Below, piece after piece: positions 1-11,251 of a DNA stretch of 64,000 bases. The stretch's first letter is position 1, and each line of letters opens with the position of its first letter. Made by a program: the position numbers and the translations under genes. A model generated the notes under the pieces. The model was given only the letters and a program-made list of their open reading frames with translations. It was not told the DNA's origin and ran no database searches. This DNA comes from Cyrtodaria siliqua (Eukaryota > Mollusca > Bivalvia > Adapedonta > Hiatellidae). Where the stretch lies: the NCBI GenBank assembly GCA_037043455.1, contig JAWPHD010005586.1, positions 62,001 to 126,000 on the forward strand. The letters run 5' to 3'.

Positions 1-73
1 CAACTACTTTAAACTTTGCAGCCTTGTCATCACAGAATTTAAGGTACTTGCACCTCACCTCACCGGCCATTGG

Positions 74-340
74 TTAGACACAAGGCGTGATATGGCATTC
101 TTGGCCATCTATTGATGAGTTTTCAGTAGCTGATTCAGTAACAGTTCTGTTGTTGCAACTCCCCTTGTCCCAAATTTGACACTTTCTGGCATATTTGGTT
201 TCAAACTGTCTTTGATATAGAATGCCATTCTCTGCCACTGTGCTTTCAATTTGCCTACCTTGATCTCCTTGTGTGTCTTCTTTCTCAAACGAGGGTTTGC
301 CGTATGGTTTCAAGATTTCTTGTGCTGCTTTTATAGACGA
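74..340 (-). other. Unrecognised open segment, possible exon
   Basis: On the minus strand an open frame of about 88 codons begins just after a TAG that could serve as a splice acceptor (complement of 341-343) and runs to a stop at 74-76. The predicted peptide is hydrophilic and rich in Gln, Glu, Thr and Asn, with two widely spaced Cys and no motif I recognise. There is no upstream ATG in frame, so if it is coding it is an internal or terminal exon. The length is only marginally beyond chance for this base composition. It could equally be a fragment of a retroelement. Confidence 0.2.
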
Positions 341-439
341 CTATGCCCGGCCATCTCGTATCACAGGCATTCTTAAACCTCTTGATAATGCACTTTACAC
401 CTATGCCTGCAAGTGATAGATTTCAGTTTTTCTGGATCT

Positions 440-1490
440 TAACACTGTTTCCCTTCAGGATTTTTTTTCAATGCATGATGTTTTAAAAGAACCCATGATT
501 TAAAAATAAATATATAAATATATAAATAAATAAATGAAAAACAAAACATAAATACATAAATAAATAAACAAATGCATCCAAAATTCCCCACCCACCCCTG
601 CACCCCCATCAAGATGGTCTGGATGGAAAGGTACTTATCTGGACATACCACACATAGGGCGTCCTCACAGCAATGAACTCGACTAAAACCACAGCAATGA
701 AATCAACTAAAACTGTGAAATCAGTCCAATACACCACACAAAAGTTAAATTTAATCAGTCAATTATTAGGCTTCAGTTGTCTACAATCGATATATATAAT
801 AACACCAATTAAACCGATCCCTCATTAAAGACACTAACCTGTTAAAGACACTAACCCACCAAATAACAGCAAAATTATCAAAAAGGCAACATTGTATAAA
901 TTGCAACCAAATTATAAGATGTGTTCTAAAGTAGAACTACCCTACTGATTCTCTTTCCAGTAAAATTATAGTAACTCCAGGACTGATGGATGCAGAAATA
1001 CGACACTAAAAAGGCACCATATTTTGTATTTTCTTGTTAAATGTGATAAACAGCCTGTTGATGACGGCTCAAAATGAAACAAACTAACATGGATTATTTA
1101 AAAAGTCTAAGTAAAAAGCTTTGTGTCCTGTGTGCTTCTGTTACGGAATTTCCACAACGTTCTTGCGCGGATATTCTTATCATTGAATAAATGGAATAAA
1201 TTGAAATATAATGTAGTCTGTGACCTGTCGAATATCGTATATTATCTCGAATATTATCCTTATGCCAGTATCTTCTATTATCCTTATGCCAGTATCTTCC
1301 TCTTGTCCAAACGAAATTCACAGACCCATTTGTCACAAAACTGTTTTCACTAAGATCGCATGAATCTTAATTGTTTTAACTGCCATGTTTTGATACTTGT
1401 CACAAAATTGGTGATGCCTAAGTATGATTAGTGTGAAGACCTAGTGATCTAGGGATGTGAGATAGATCCCAGACTGAATGTGAATCAATT
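440..1490. other. AT-rich stretch, no gene seen
   Basis: Mostly A/T-rich sequence with an ATAA/TAAA low-complexity patch at about 505-570. A 24-bp unit (TATTATCCTTATGCCAGTAT plus four bases) is directly repeated at about 1252-1299. No ORF with recognisable protein character was found on either strand. Confidence 0.5.
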
Positions 1491-1501
1491 AACAAAATAC
1501 T

Positions 1502-1578
1502 TTACAATGATGCAGACTATACAATGATGCAGACTATACAATGATGCAGACATGCAGACTATACAATGATGCAGACTA
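1502..1578. repeat. 17-bp tandem repeat, about 4-5 copies
   Basis: The unit ACAATGATGCAGACTAT repeats with period 17; one unit is disturbed near 1548 by an extra CATGCAGAC. Short array in non-coding sequence. Confidence 0.8.
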
Positions 1579-1604
1579 TACTGTGCCCTATCTGTGCTGT
1601 ATGT

Positions 1605-1850
1605 GTGTGCTTGACATTTAGATTTAAGATGACCGAAAAATAAATTGGAAAACAGAATGTTAAACATATCAACATTTTTTCCTTCAACCATATCTTCCAA
1701 ACTATAAGTGCTACAACTTTAATCAGGGGGTGTATTAGGGTATATACTCTACATCTAACACTCACGTGGTGATGACCTTGACATTTAAGTTTAAAAGGAC
1801 AAAGCAACTTGGAAAACAAAATATTAAACATTTTCTTATCTTTTAGCAAT
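1605..1850. repeat. Diverged direct duplication (~65 bp, ~175 bp apart)
   Basis: The block beginning TTGACATTTAGATTTAAGAT near 1610 recurs in diverged form near 1778, and both are followed by TTGGAAAACA and TTAAACAT motifs. It looks like an old local duplication; nothing coding is seen. Confidence 0.45.
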
Positions 1851-2244
1851 ATAACTTACAAGCGATTTGATCAGTAGGTGTGCATGTATTACTTGGCATT
1901 ATTTTAAATTATTACTCTTATTGCGACAAGCTCATCAAATTGTTTTTGTTAATATGTTTCTTGTGGTTCGACTTACCGCGGCCGTCTAGCTTAACGAAAC
2001 TTCAAAAAGTTGACAGTGCTGTCCTTTTGACGTGTCTATTTTCTTTTATATTTATAATAGTTCTCGAGTTCTTTCATTTTTGCTCAAAATGTTTAAAGCA
2101 ACTTCGCATGATTGACTTTTTATTTACAGTATTTATTTTTGTATAACTTTGATAAACAGTATTTGGTTGGTGCTATTTAAAATAACATGTTTCCTTTTAA
2201 GATCGAATACAGTGTTAAAAAAATGGATGCATCTTATCTGACCA

Positions 2245-2395
2245 GTAGAACTTACATGTACAAGTTGGGCAATATAACTTAATTTACTGCCTGGCCAATA
2301 TAACTTATATGTACTCCATGGCCAATATAACATGTACTGCCTGGCCAATATAGCTTATATGTACTGTACTATCTGGCCAATATAACATATGGCCC
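2245..2395. repeat. Irregular tandem repeat with GGCCAATATAAC core
   Basis: GGCCAATATAAC or a close variant recurs at least five times, separated by TTATATGTACT(GCCT), with spacing of about 25-32 bp. No coding sense in either strand. Confidence 0.65.
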
Positions 2396-2578
2396 ACAGC
2401 AGTTGAATGTGAAATAATTTGTTTTTGTAGATTAACTTAAATGTTCAAATTTAATGATGTTACCAGAGCTGTAGGTAATTGTTGACTGCAATAGGAGTAA
2501 TTTACTCATCAGATTCAAAATGAATGAGTAAAATGGAACACGTTCAGAGTTACAAACAAAAAACATGTTAAAATAGTT

Positions 2579-2630
2579 CATGCATCCAAAATATTCATGC
2601 ATCCAAAATATTCATGCATCCAAAATGGAT
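2579..2630. repeat. 17-bp tandem repeat, three copies
   Basis: The unit CATGCATCCAAAATATT is present three times in a row, the third diverging at its end (AAAATGGAT). Confidence 0.8.
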
Positions 2631-3071
2631 GTGAATCCATTTCATACATTTTAAAAGAACCATTCTGATTAAATGGATGTTGAGTAAAGACGAAACACTG
2701 GGCTTCGTTCAAAATATTAATAGACCAATGCTTAGAACAATATATCAAATAAACTGTCCACAGGACAATACATACAAATACAATATTCATGATTTCTAAA
2801 AGTTCAGAGCATTTGTAATAAGTTGATGAGTAATGATACTCACATTTTTAACAAAACTGAGGGTATGAACAAGAATATGAGTAAAATACTCAAATACTCA
2901 GCTTCACTGCCACTCAGAGTCTACAGCTCTGCTGTTAACACTTATCTATGGCTCTGCTGTTACATTCAAATACTCATCTACAGCTCTGCAGTATTACACT
3001 TATTTCTCTAGGTTTATGTCATTCTAGACTTGATTGTATGTACTATTTGAATTTACTTTATAATATAACAG

Positions 3072-3190
3072 AATTTGTCACAACTCTCCAGGTGAGGAGG
3101 TTCTAGGCCCATTCTGCATTTGTTATCTAGATGTACATGGAGAATGGGCCTGGCATGTTCATTCCTGTTATTTTACCGTACAGGTGCATA
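3072..3190 (+). mobile_element. Fragment of the GGCCCATTCT SINE family
   Basis: The stretch from GTCACAACTCTCCAGGTGAG through TTCTAGGCCCATTCTGCAT and CATTCCTGTTATTT matches the middle of the fuller copy at 5387-5789. Both ends are missing or diverged. Its own internal sequence (AGGCCCATTCT and AGAATGGGCCT) can form a hairpin. Confidence 0.6.
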
Positions 3191-3461
3191 TCTTCTGCAG
3201 AAGTTGAATGTGAAAATAATTTGTTTTTGTAGATCTGTCTTAAATGTTCAAATAAATGATGTTTCTCAAGGTTTATTTGTTTTTTTAGAGTTGATTATTG
3301 TGCTATTTAAATTTATCTTTGTATATTACCAAAGAATTAGCTGGCATTGTAAAATACCAGATTCTAAATTAAATACAATATACACGTATAGAATGATGTA
3401 TTATATATTTCTGGAAAACAGGTAAATATTTTATAACATTTAATGCAAACGCCACTAAAAG

Positions 3462-3768
3462 ACAGTGTGGTTCCCAGGAAAGAATAGGGTCACTGCTTAT
3501 CCAGGCAAAGGAGTAAAATCCCCCCAAATTCATGTTCGTTTTGTCAGGTTCATTATCTATATTGTTTCAGGTGCTACTTGAGTAGTGGCAGAAAACAATG
3601 ATTGTGGCTCCAGCGAAAAATGGAGTGTTTCATTCTGCAGATGGGAAGGTTGTCCATTCAGGATATTTTTAGATGTAAATTGAGAGTGAGCCTGGAATGT
3701 TCATTCCTGTTTGTGCCATATAACCTTTTTGTGTTGGTGTGCCATAAAAACCCAATTCAGCAAAAAAA
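3462..3768 (+). mobile_element. Diverged, internally deleted copy of the GGCCCATTCT SINE
   Basis: Shares with the 5387-5789 copy the order GTGGTTCC, AATAGGG(T/C)CACTGC, TTCATGTTC, GTTTCAGGTGC, GTGGCAGAAAA, TGGCTCCAGC, then CCATATAACCTTTTTGTGTT and an AACCCAATTCA tail followed by an A run. Several blocks are shortened. Plus-strand copy. Confidence 0.7.
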
Positions 3769-3812
3769 AAGGTAGTTTTACCACATCAAATCAAAAAGAT
3801 CAGAGATATCGA

Positions 3813-4325
3813 ACCATGTCTCCAATGACCTCCCCTGTCGCCATTGACATATCCCATATTTCCAATAACATTTACATGATGTCTCCAATGACCAACGTCT
3901 CCAATGACCAATGTCTCCAATGACACTTACCATGTCTCTGATGATATACCCAATGTCTCCAATGACATCCCATGTCTCAATGACATATCCTATGTCTCCA
4001 ATGACATTTACCATGTCTCCAATGACATATCCCATGTCTCCAATGACATCTACCATGACTCCATTGACATGTCTCCAATGACATCTCCCATGACTAAAGT
4101 GACATTTACCAAGTCTCCACTGACACTAACCTAGTCTCCGATGACAGCTACCATGTATCCAATGACCTCTATGTCTCCAATGATATTTTTCATGTCTCCA
4201 ATGACACCATGTCTCCAATGACAAAATCTCCAAATACATTTACAAAGTCTCCAGTGTCATTTACCATATCTCAAATGACACTTACCATGTCTCCAATGAC
4301 ACATATCAAGTCTCCAATGGCACAT
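3813..4325. repeat. 21-bp minisatellite (TCTCCAATGACA), ~24 units
   Basis: The unit is built on CATGTCTCCAATGACATWTAC with a basic period of 21 bp, seven codons, so long open frames appear by default on both strands (repeating His-Val-Ser-Asn-Asp on the plus strand). Units are substituted and shortened toward the 3' end (AAGTCTCC, GTATCC variants). There is no initiation context or flanking exon signal, so I treat the ORFs as a by-product of the period. Confidence 0.85.
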
Positions 4326-4439
4326 GCATTAAAAGGCGACAGCTCTAGTTTGTTTCATACCTGGTCTTACATTACGAGTTTGGTGCGATCTCCTTTGTGG
4401 TGTGGTCACCGGTGTATCTGCAAAACACAAACATCATAA

Positions 4440-4985
4440 GATGTAATCACCTCGGCGTCGGCGTCCCACGTCCCACATCAAGGTTTGCGTGTAAGCTGTG
4501 TTTACAAGTCTTGTTTCTCTTACATTTCTTATCCTAGCATAACCCAATTTGGCCATCGGCTTCCTTAAAGCATTATCTTAAGGGCTGCTTAAGTAATTTT
4601 GGTTCCTGTAACCCCTGGGCTCCCATGGAACCCAAATTCTGATAGCCCTTAAAATGTGTCTATTTCACATCAAATTTTGCATGTAAGCTGTGTTTACAGT
4701 TCTGTATCTCTTAACATTTCTTGTCCTAGCTAAACTAAATTTGGGAATTGGTTTTGTTACAGTATGTTATAAAGGGTTGCATAAGTAATTTTGTCTTCTG
4801 CAAATTCCGGCTCCCATGCAACCGAAATTGTGATGGCCCATAAAATGTGCGATAAAGGCAGATCTAGATTTGCATGTAAGCTGTTGTATTTATAATTTTG
4901 GTTTGTGATTTCTTATAGCATTATGCATTTTATTCATACTTCACCCATTTTGGGACTTATGAGCTTCCTCCTTCCCGCGTGTTTA
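4440..4985 (+). repeat. Bivalve-type interspersed repeat, CGGCGTCGGCGTCCC family
   Basis: Begins with TGTAATCACCTCGGCGTCGG and continues with two diverged tandem modules of about 190 bp. Each module contains GCATGTAAGCTGTGTTTACA, a CTTAACATTTCTTGTCCTAG-like phrase, a TAAGTAATTTTGG phrase and CCCATGGAACC. The same family lies inverted at 29690-30683. Non-coding. Confidence 0.75.
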
Positions 4986-4987
4986 CA

Positions 4988-5150
4988 TTAGAATTTGCTG
5001 CAACTCTGCAGTTTTGAGAAGTTTCTAGGCCCATTCTGCATATTTTTATCTAGATGTAAATGGAGAGAGGGCCTGTAATGTTCATTCCTGTTGGCGCCAT
5101 ATAACCTTTTTTGTATTGGTGCGACGTAAACATCCCCAGTTCAATCCATG
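4988..5150 (+). mobile_element. 5'-truncated GGCCCATTCT SINE copy
   Basis: Starts at AGAATTTGCTGCAACTCTGC and continues through TTCTAGGCCCATTCTGCATA, GGCGCCATATAACC and TTGGTGCGACGTAAA to a CCCAGTTCAATCC tail. It corresponds to the 3' ~160 bp of the copy at 5387-5789. Confidence 0.75.
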
Positions 5151-5303
5151 ATGTATAATGATGTCATCCAAGATATTACAAGTAGTTGTATCACATAAGT
5201 AGGTGTTATGAAAGCTAGGTTGTATGATAGATTGTTCATGGGTTGTATATCTCAAAAGCTATGCTTTTAAATATTATTCTCTATGTATCATCTTCATACT
5301 GAA

Positions 5304-6172
5304 TGATACATCTTCCATGTAAATAATCATGTAATATTTCATATCTGCCATGTAAATAATCATGTAACATTTCATATCTTCCATGTGTGGTTCCGGGTGC
5401 CTCGTTTGGTTACGGGGCAAAAAATAGGGCCACTGCAGATCCCGTTGGAGGGGAAGGCAGGGGGGTAGAACCCCTCAAATTCATGTTCATTTTATCATTT
5501 TTTGTTCATGCTCATTAAAGGTCTTCATCATGACCCCTGCATTGTTTCAGGTGCCATCTCGCTCATATCACTAGAGCAGTGGCAGAAAAACAATTACGTG
5601 GCTCCAGCATAAATGGAGTGTCTACTATAGAATTTGCAGCAACTCTGCAGTTCAGGGTGAGAAGGTTCTAGGCCCGTTCTCCATATTTTATCTTGATGTA
5701 CATGGAGGATGAGCCTGGCATTTTCATTCCTGTTAGGCGCCATATAACCTTTCATGTGTTGGTGCGCATTAAAACCCCAATTCAATTCAATATCTTCTAT
5801 GTAAATAATCATGTAGCATTTCATATCTTCCATGTAAATAATCATGTAGCATTTCATATCTTCCATGTAAATAATCATGTAGCATTTCATATCTTCCTTG
5901 TAAATAACCATGTAGCATTTCATATCTTCCATGTAAATAATCATGTAGCATTTCATATCTTCCTTGTAAATAATCATGTAGCATTTCATATCTTCCTTGT
6001 AAATAACCATGTAGCATTTCATATCTTCCATGTAAATAATCATGTAGCATTTCATATCTTCCATGTAAATTATTGTGTAATATTTCATATCTTCCATGTA
6101 AATAATCATGTAGTATTCATATCTTCCATGTAAATAATTGTGTAATATTTCATATCTTCCATGAAAATCATG
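5304..6172. repeat. 33-bp minisatellite split by a SINE
   Basis: The unit is ATCTTCCATGTAAATAATCA followed by TGTAGCATTTCAT, 33 bp or eleven codons. Two to three units lie at 5304-5386 and about eleven at 5790-6172. Between them sits the SINE at 5387-5789, flanked by a 12-bp direct repeat of array sequence, so the array predates the SINE. The exact multiple of three explains the long ORFs on both strands (plus: repeating His-Val-Asn-Asn-His-Val-Ala; minus: repeating Glu-Asp-Met-Lys-Cys-Tyr). There is no gene evidence. Confidence 0.9.
5387..5789 (+). mobile_element. Near full-length ~403-bp SINE with 12-bp TSD
   Basis: Starts TGTGGTTCCGGGTGCC and ends with the tail AACCCCAATTCAATTCA. The flanking direct repeats are ATATCTTCCATG (5375-5386) and ATATCTTCTATG (5790-5801), one mismatch apart, which marks target-primed insertion. 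The 3' part (GGCGCCATATAACC, then GTTGGTGCG) resembles the conserved 3' module I know from metazoan and bivalve SINE families; that assignment is from memory. Fragments lie at 3072, 3462, 4988, 22937 and 59495. Confidence 0.8.
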
Positions 6173-6678
6173 TTGTTTGGGATTTCTGCTGTTAACGAAG
6201 GTACATCAGGCTTTGTCCGGAGGAACCTAAATTTTAAAGATATTCCAGTTTGTGATACAAATGTTGTGTCAATCCAGATATGTCTTAACATTTAATCCTG
6301 GTTATAACCGAGGATAGCACGTATTACTGTGCAAATTATTCTTTGACTGCTCATTCATTATGTTGAGACCCTTCAGAATATAAAATGTCATTGTTGTTTA
6401 TAGTTGGACACCTAGACCCCCAGAGAAAGTCGGATGTACCTCCATCGAAGTTATTAAATCTTGTAATAAATTTATAATTTTAATATTAAAACTTGTCATG
6501 TTTTTTGTCCTTTTCCATTATAGGTCATTGGCATAGGAAGACAATAGGTCATTGTCATAGCTAGACATAAAGGGAAATGCAAGCCTGAAATGAAAAGCTA
6601 AGCAAGTTCTGGTGTATTTTGCAAGTTCTGATGTATGGTGTATTTTGCAAGTTCTGGTGTATTTTTCAGAGATATTCT
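6173..6678. other. Unannotated AT-rich spacer
   Basis: No gene-like ORF. Contains a short duplication (ATAGGTCATTG at 6523 and 6546) and three repeats of TTTTGCAAGTTCTGRTGTAT at about 6617-6668. Confidence 0.4.
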
Positions 6679-6986
6679 TTTTAGCTCACCTGAAGTGGTA
6701 CCCTTTTTAGCTCACCTGAAGTGGTACCCTTTTTAGCTCACCTGAAATGGTACCTAAGTGAGCTATTGTGACCGCTTTTTATCCATCGTAACTGTCCATC
6801 CATCCTTCCATTATTGGCTAAAACGACTCGCAAACATTTGACAAAACTGCAAATGGATAATCCGTAGGATAGTGGATTTTGTGTTAAACTTAGGTCATTG
6901 CAGATTGCAAGATGGCCACCATTACTATAAATGGTTGTAAGCTAAATGTTTCTTCTCAAAAACAACTACACAGATTTCAACAGTTT
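6679..6986 (+). repeat. Interspersed repeat with triplicated AGCTCACCTGA head
   Basis: The head TTTTAGCTCACCTGAAGTGG is repeated three times with a 26-bp period (about 6680-6755), then the body runs through GTGAGCTATTGTGACCGC and AGATGGCCACCATTAC. It belongs to the TTTTTAGCTC-headed superfamily that dominates 6.7-36 kb. Confidence 0.75.
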
Positions 6987-6988
6987 TT

Positions 6989-7853
6989 GTGTTGCCTGCA
7001 TAGCATGGCAGACACTTAAGGATCACTTTGTCCGTTGTCCATCATCGTCCATCGGTTCCTCACACTTTGACCTACAACCTAACCTTGGCCATAACGTGAA
7101 AAGTGTGTGACCTATGTTCATGAAACTTCACTGAAGGAATTGTGTTATTGTACACTTAAATCCGGAGATTGGGAGAGCGCCTGCTCTCAGCAAAGCATAA
7201 ACATCTTCCAAACTTGATTCCCCTGGTGTCTCCGGTGTGGGTGTGGCCATCTGGTATTTTCTTTTTCATCTGGTCATGCCCTTCTATTTGGTGCTGCGCT
7301 CCGCCTTTCTCTTCGGAGACTTGACTTCATGTGGACTTCATCTGTTACTATTGCTTCACACCTCATCTCTACAAGAGAGGCATCTGCACCCTTTGGGACC
7401 TCTTGTATTGTTTCCATGACTAGGTCCCAGCCATTCTTTTGAAAAAAAATCTTGAATTGCTAATTCCATTTTTTCATTGATGCGTATTTTGAATAATTCA
7501 TCTTTTTTGATGCATATGTCATATTTTGTGCATATTTTGATGCAATGTTGTTACACATGTCCAATAACTCTTTCATTTTGGCAGAGTTATGCCCCCTTTC
7601 ATTAACGTTTCAGCAACCTAACTAGCTCATCATAACTTGGAAAAATATTAACCTATGGTCATGAAACGTTATAAATATTAACCTATGGTCATGAAACGTT
7701 ATACAGTTCTTCCTTATCAATTATTCAATGCAGATTTATGCCCTTTTTCATAAACTTCAACACTAAAAAAAAATCACTCCATAATTCATGAATGTCTTCA
7801 AACCTTACTTGCTGAAATAAGCACACAGCAGGCAACACAAGTGTTCCGTGGAA
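6989..7853. repeat. Repeat bounded by inverted TGTGTTGCCTGC ends
   Basis: TGTGTTGCCTGC at about 6991 is mirrored by GCAGGCAACACA at about 7826. Contains GTCCGTTGTCCATC and AACCTATGGTCATGAAACGT (the latter duplicated in tandem at 7650 and 7680). The 60-codon ORF at 7237 has no recognisable feature. Confidence 0.6.
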
Positions 7854-7863
7854 CACCTTTCTA

Positions 7864-8230
7864 GTTAGCTCTACTGATCACCGATCAGCAGAGCTAATGC
7901 CGTGTTGTCAAACATCGTCCGTCCATCCGTACGTAAAAATCTTTTGTGACAACTACTCCGCTAAAAGTAAGGATGGATTTTCATGAAACAGGAATGTTAC
8001 TGTTACAAAAATGATTTTCATTTGAGAAATATTGAAAAATGAGATGTACTTACTCCCGACAACTTTAAGGGCTGCTTGGACTTCAAACACACTAAAACTT
8101 GTATTGTTTAGTGATTAACGAACACTACCTGTTCAAATAATGCAAACATAAAAAGTTGTGATATAGTTCCAAGATCTAGCTGTTCAGATCTTCAGGAGAG
8201 CGTTTAAAGGTCATGGACCTCTTGTTTGTC
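7864..8230 (+). repeat. Short head-to-tail repeat of the AGCTCTACTGATC class
   Basis: Palindromic head AGCTCTACTGATC/GATCAGCAGAGCT at 7867-7895, then CGTCCGTCCATCCGTAC, one body module (CTACTCCGCTAAAAGTAAGG) and the tail GTCATGGACCTCTTGTTT. A complete, minimal example of the architecture. Confidence 0.75.
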
Positions 8231-8234
8231 TTAA

Positions 8235-10120
8235 AAGGTGTTGCTTTTCCGGCAGCGTCAGCATCTAAGTTTTGCGTTTTGGTCACTTCTCGCAAACTGT
8301 GTGCGCTAGACCTGTCAAACTTGGTCATAGTTGTATCTTGGGTGGCACATCGCAATGTGACATAGGAAGTGGGGACGTGACCTTCACACTACAATAAATG
8401 GGCATTATTAATTGGATCTTTACCAAACTTTGTTAGGGTCTTTAAAAGCTTGAACAAATTCGAAAACCATGCGGATCAGAATAGTAACACCAGAGTTGTG
8501 GCCCTTGTTTTACTGAAAAATGCCATGTTCTGCCTTGCGAAAACCCTAGCACCTTCATTTTGTATTTGATCTTTTATACAAACTTGGCCAGATTGTTGAT
8601 ATTGATGACATAGACAATTTTGAAAAAAACAGACATCAGATTAGTAACACCAGAGTTGTGGCCCTTGATTTATTGAAAAATGCTATATTTTGCTTCGTTA
8701 GCCCTCCAGCTGCTTCCTTTTTGTATGCCCATAAGAACGTATTGTGTTGTGGCATCTGTCCATCCATCTGTTAATTTTTACCTGTCAACTTATGATGGCT
8801 AACTTCCAATGTATAAGGTCTACAACAATTTAACTTTGTAAACATCTGCAACATGATCCAATGAATACATCTGATAAAGGTCTCTGGTTCATATTTTTAG
8901 GAAGGTTTAATCTGTAACTTAACCTTGCCTTTTAGAAATGATTGTGACTAATAACTTTCAAAGTATCAGATCTTAATGAAACGACGGGCATATGTGCCCC
9001 ACTAGTTGGTGTTCTTGTAATATCGGAATAGAAACAGCAGAGTTGTTGCACTTGAACTATTTAAAAATGCTATATTTTGTTTCATTAGCACTAGCACCAC
9101 AGCTGTGTCTCAGCCAGAACTCTTAAACTACTAAATGCATATGACAAAAACTACAGAAATGTTTAGCAGGATGAGAAGGTTTGTAGCATGCAAGAATCAG
9201 GTCCGTATCTCAAAGGGACAAGGTCATACGAGTCAAAATTACGATAACTCCTAAACTACATACGGGACTGATAAAACAACACATACATTTTCAGTGTTTT
9301 ATCTGTACCTCAAAGTTCAAGGGCACATTGGAGGTCAAATGTCAAATGATTCAAAATCATATTTCAGTAGTAACTTCTAAAGAGATTTAAATAAAACCAC
9401 AGAAATACTGAACAAAAAAGATACTTCCGCATTTTAAGCTGTGAACACCAATCTAGATACAATGTCATCATTATATACTTATCACTCAATCATTCCGATC
9501 AATATTAATAATCATCAAAGACCAGAGTTAGTGTGTTGCTGCTAAAACATTATTCAAATTGCGAAATCACTATATTTGTATTAAAGGGAGGTAATCTGAA
9601 AATATTCATTCTTGAAAGCTGTATGGTGCAAAAGTGATTGAACAGGTCAGCTTACTTTCTCCCGTCTTTTTGGTGCTGGGGTTATCTTCTGTTTATTTCA
9701 ATAGAACAAAACTGTGTTAAATCAAAGTTTAAACCACAAGACCCGGAAATGCTGTTTAAACCAAGACAAGGGGAGTAACTTTGCGTACGTACAAGTTCGA
9801 TTCAAGCAAAATTGTTTTCATGACCGTGCTGGCCTTTTAACAAAGGTATTAACATATAAGACCAAACAAAATACATTTTCATTGTGTCTACATGTATGGG
9901 TAAAGTTGCGGAAGTTTCTTTTTTTGTTGAGTATATATGTTCAGGATGATGAGAAGGTATGCCACACATTATAATCAGGGTCTGTACCTCAAAGATCAAG
10001 GTCACACTTGAAGGACAGATGAGTCAAAATTGTGTCTGCTGTAACTTTGAAAGTACTGAAGGTAATCTGATGAAATCCCCTGGTGGAAGAGCTGTGTTGG
10101 CCAGTAGAGCGTCCACAGGC
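8235..10120 (+). repeat. Repeat bodies without heads (ACCAGAGTTGTGGCCC modules)
   Basis: Two modules carrying AACACCAGAGTTGTGGCCCT at about 8490 and 8650, then diverged modules with TCAAGGTCACACTTGAAGG at about 9990 and related AAGTTCAAGGGCACA phrases near 9315. The segment ends in a CCAGTAGAGCGTCCACAGGC tail at about 10101. ORFs here (for example 9714-9974 and 9959-10369) are chance frames through repeats. Confidence 0.65.
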
Positions 10121-10141
10121 CCTCTTGCTATACAGTCTGTA

Positions 10142-11251
10142 CAACTGTTGTTAGCTCTGCTGGTCCTTTTGCTCTACTGGCCAAGGGCCAGCAGAGCTTA
10201 TGGGATGGCGAGTTGTCCATTGTCCATCCGTCCGTCCGTTAAGGCGGTAGGGCCCTCATTTTTATCTGATCTTACCAATAACATATTGTTAATATCAATG
10301 AAAGCTCGGACAAGTTCAAAAACCAGCCAGATTGTAACAGTAACAGCGGAATTATGGCCCTTGAGTTAGTCGAAAATGCTATATTTTGCCTCTAGACGAT
10401 AGAGCCTTCCTTTTTCATCTGATCTTTATGAAACTTTACCAGATTGTTAACATCAATGAAACCTCGGACAAGTTTGAAAACCAGCCAGATTGGACCAGTA
10501 ACAGTGGAATTGTGGCCCTTGATTTTCTGAAATGTGCTATAAGACGAAAGGGCCTTTATTTGGATGGATTTCAGTGGAACTTCAGGGATGATTAGTTCCA
10601 GGACTAGTTGTGCAAATCATAGCCATTTTCCGGTTGAATGAATTTTGGCAGAGTTATGGCCCTTTAAAGGTTTTAATGCACAAACTTTGTCGACTAATTC
10701 TCCTGCCTGATATGAACCCCTCTCCAGATTTTAACGAAATTTTACAGGGATCAGCACCAAGCCTGTTGTGCATGTCATCGTCACGTTCCGGTTTAAAGAT
10801 TTTTGGCAGAGTTATCATGGTTATGGTCCTTTAAAGGTTTTTGATACACAAACATTTTCCGGGCTAATTCTTCTGAACCCCTGGCTGGCCCTTTAAAGGT
10901 TTTAATAAACTTTGTCCAGATTAGTCTCTTCTGAAATCCTATCCTTGCCGGATTTCAATGAATCTTGGTGGGGATGATCAGTACCAAGCCTAGTTGCACC
11001 TGCCATTGCCATGTTGTGGTTGAATGAATTTTGGCAGAGTTATGACTCCTTAAAGGTTTTAATACACTAACTTTGGGCAAACTAGTTCTCTTGAACGTCT
11101 GCCTGGATTTCAAAATAATTTGGCAGGGATGATCAGTACCAAGTCTAGTTGCGTATGTCATCGCCATGATCCGTTTGAATGATATTATACATAAACTTTA
11201 TGTGTAAGCAGTACAGCATCCACAGGCCCTCTTGGGCCTCTCTCTCTTGTT
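10142..11251 (+). repeat. Full AGCTCTACTGGCC-headed repeat
   Basis: A palindromic head (GCTCTACTGGCC/GGCCAGCAGAGCTTATG, 10170-10201) is followed by GTCCATCCGTCCGTCCG. Tandem modules containing AAAACCAGCCAGATTG and GAATTTTGGCAGAGTTATG follow, about 140-190 bp each. The tail is CACAGGCCCTCTTGGGCCTC, then CTTGTT. No coding capacity. Confidence 0.8.

Noticed and set aside
5594..6133. 171-codon minus-strand and 146-codon plus-strand ORFs in the 33-bp array
   Set aside because: A 33-bp period keeps any stop-free frame open on both strands at once, and the ORFs run into a SINE. No coding evidence.
5304..6172. Possible CRISPR array
   Set aside because: Units are contiguous with no unique spacers, and the setting is eukaryotic.
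9959..10369. 136-codon plus-strand ORF with a hydrophobic centre
   Set aside because: The hydrophobic run is the translation of a palindromic repeat head (GCTCTGCTGGTCC...), shared by non-coding copies elsewhere.
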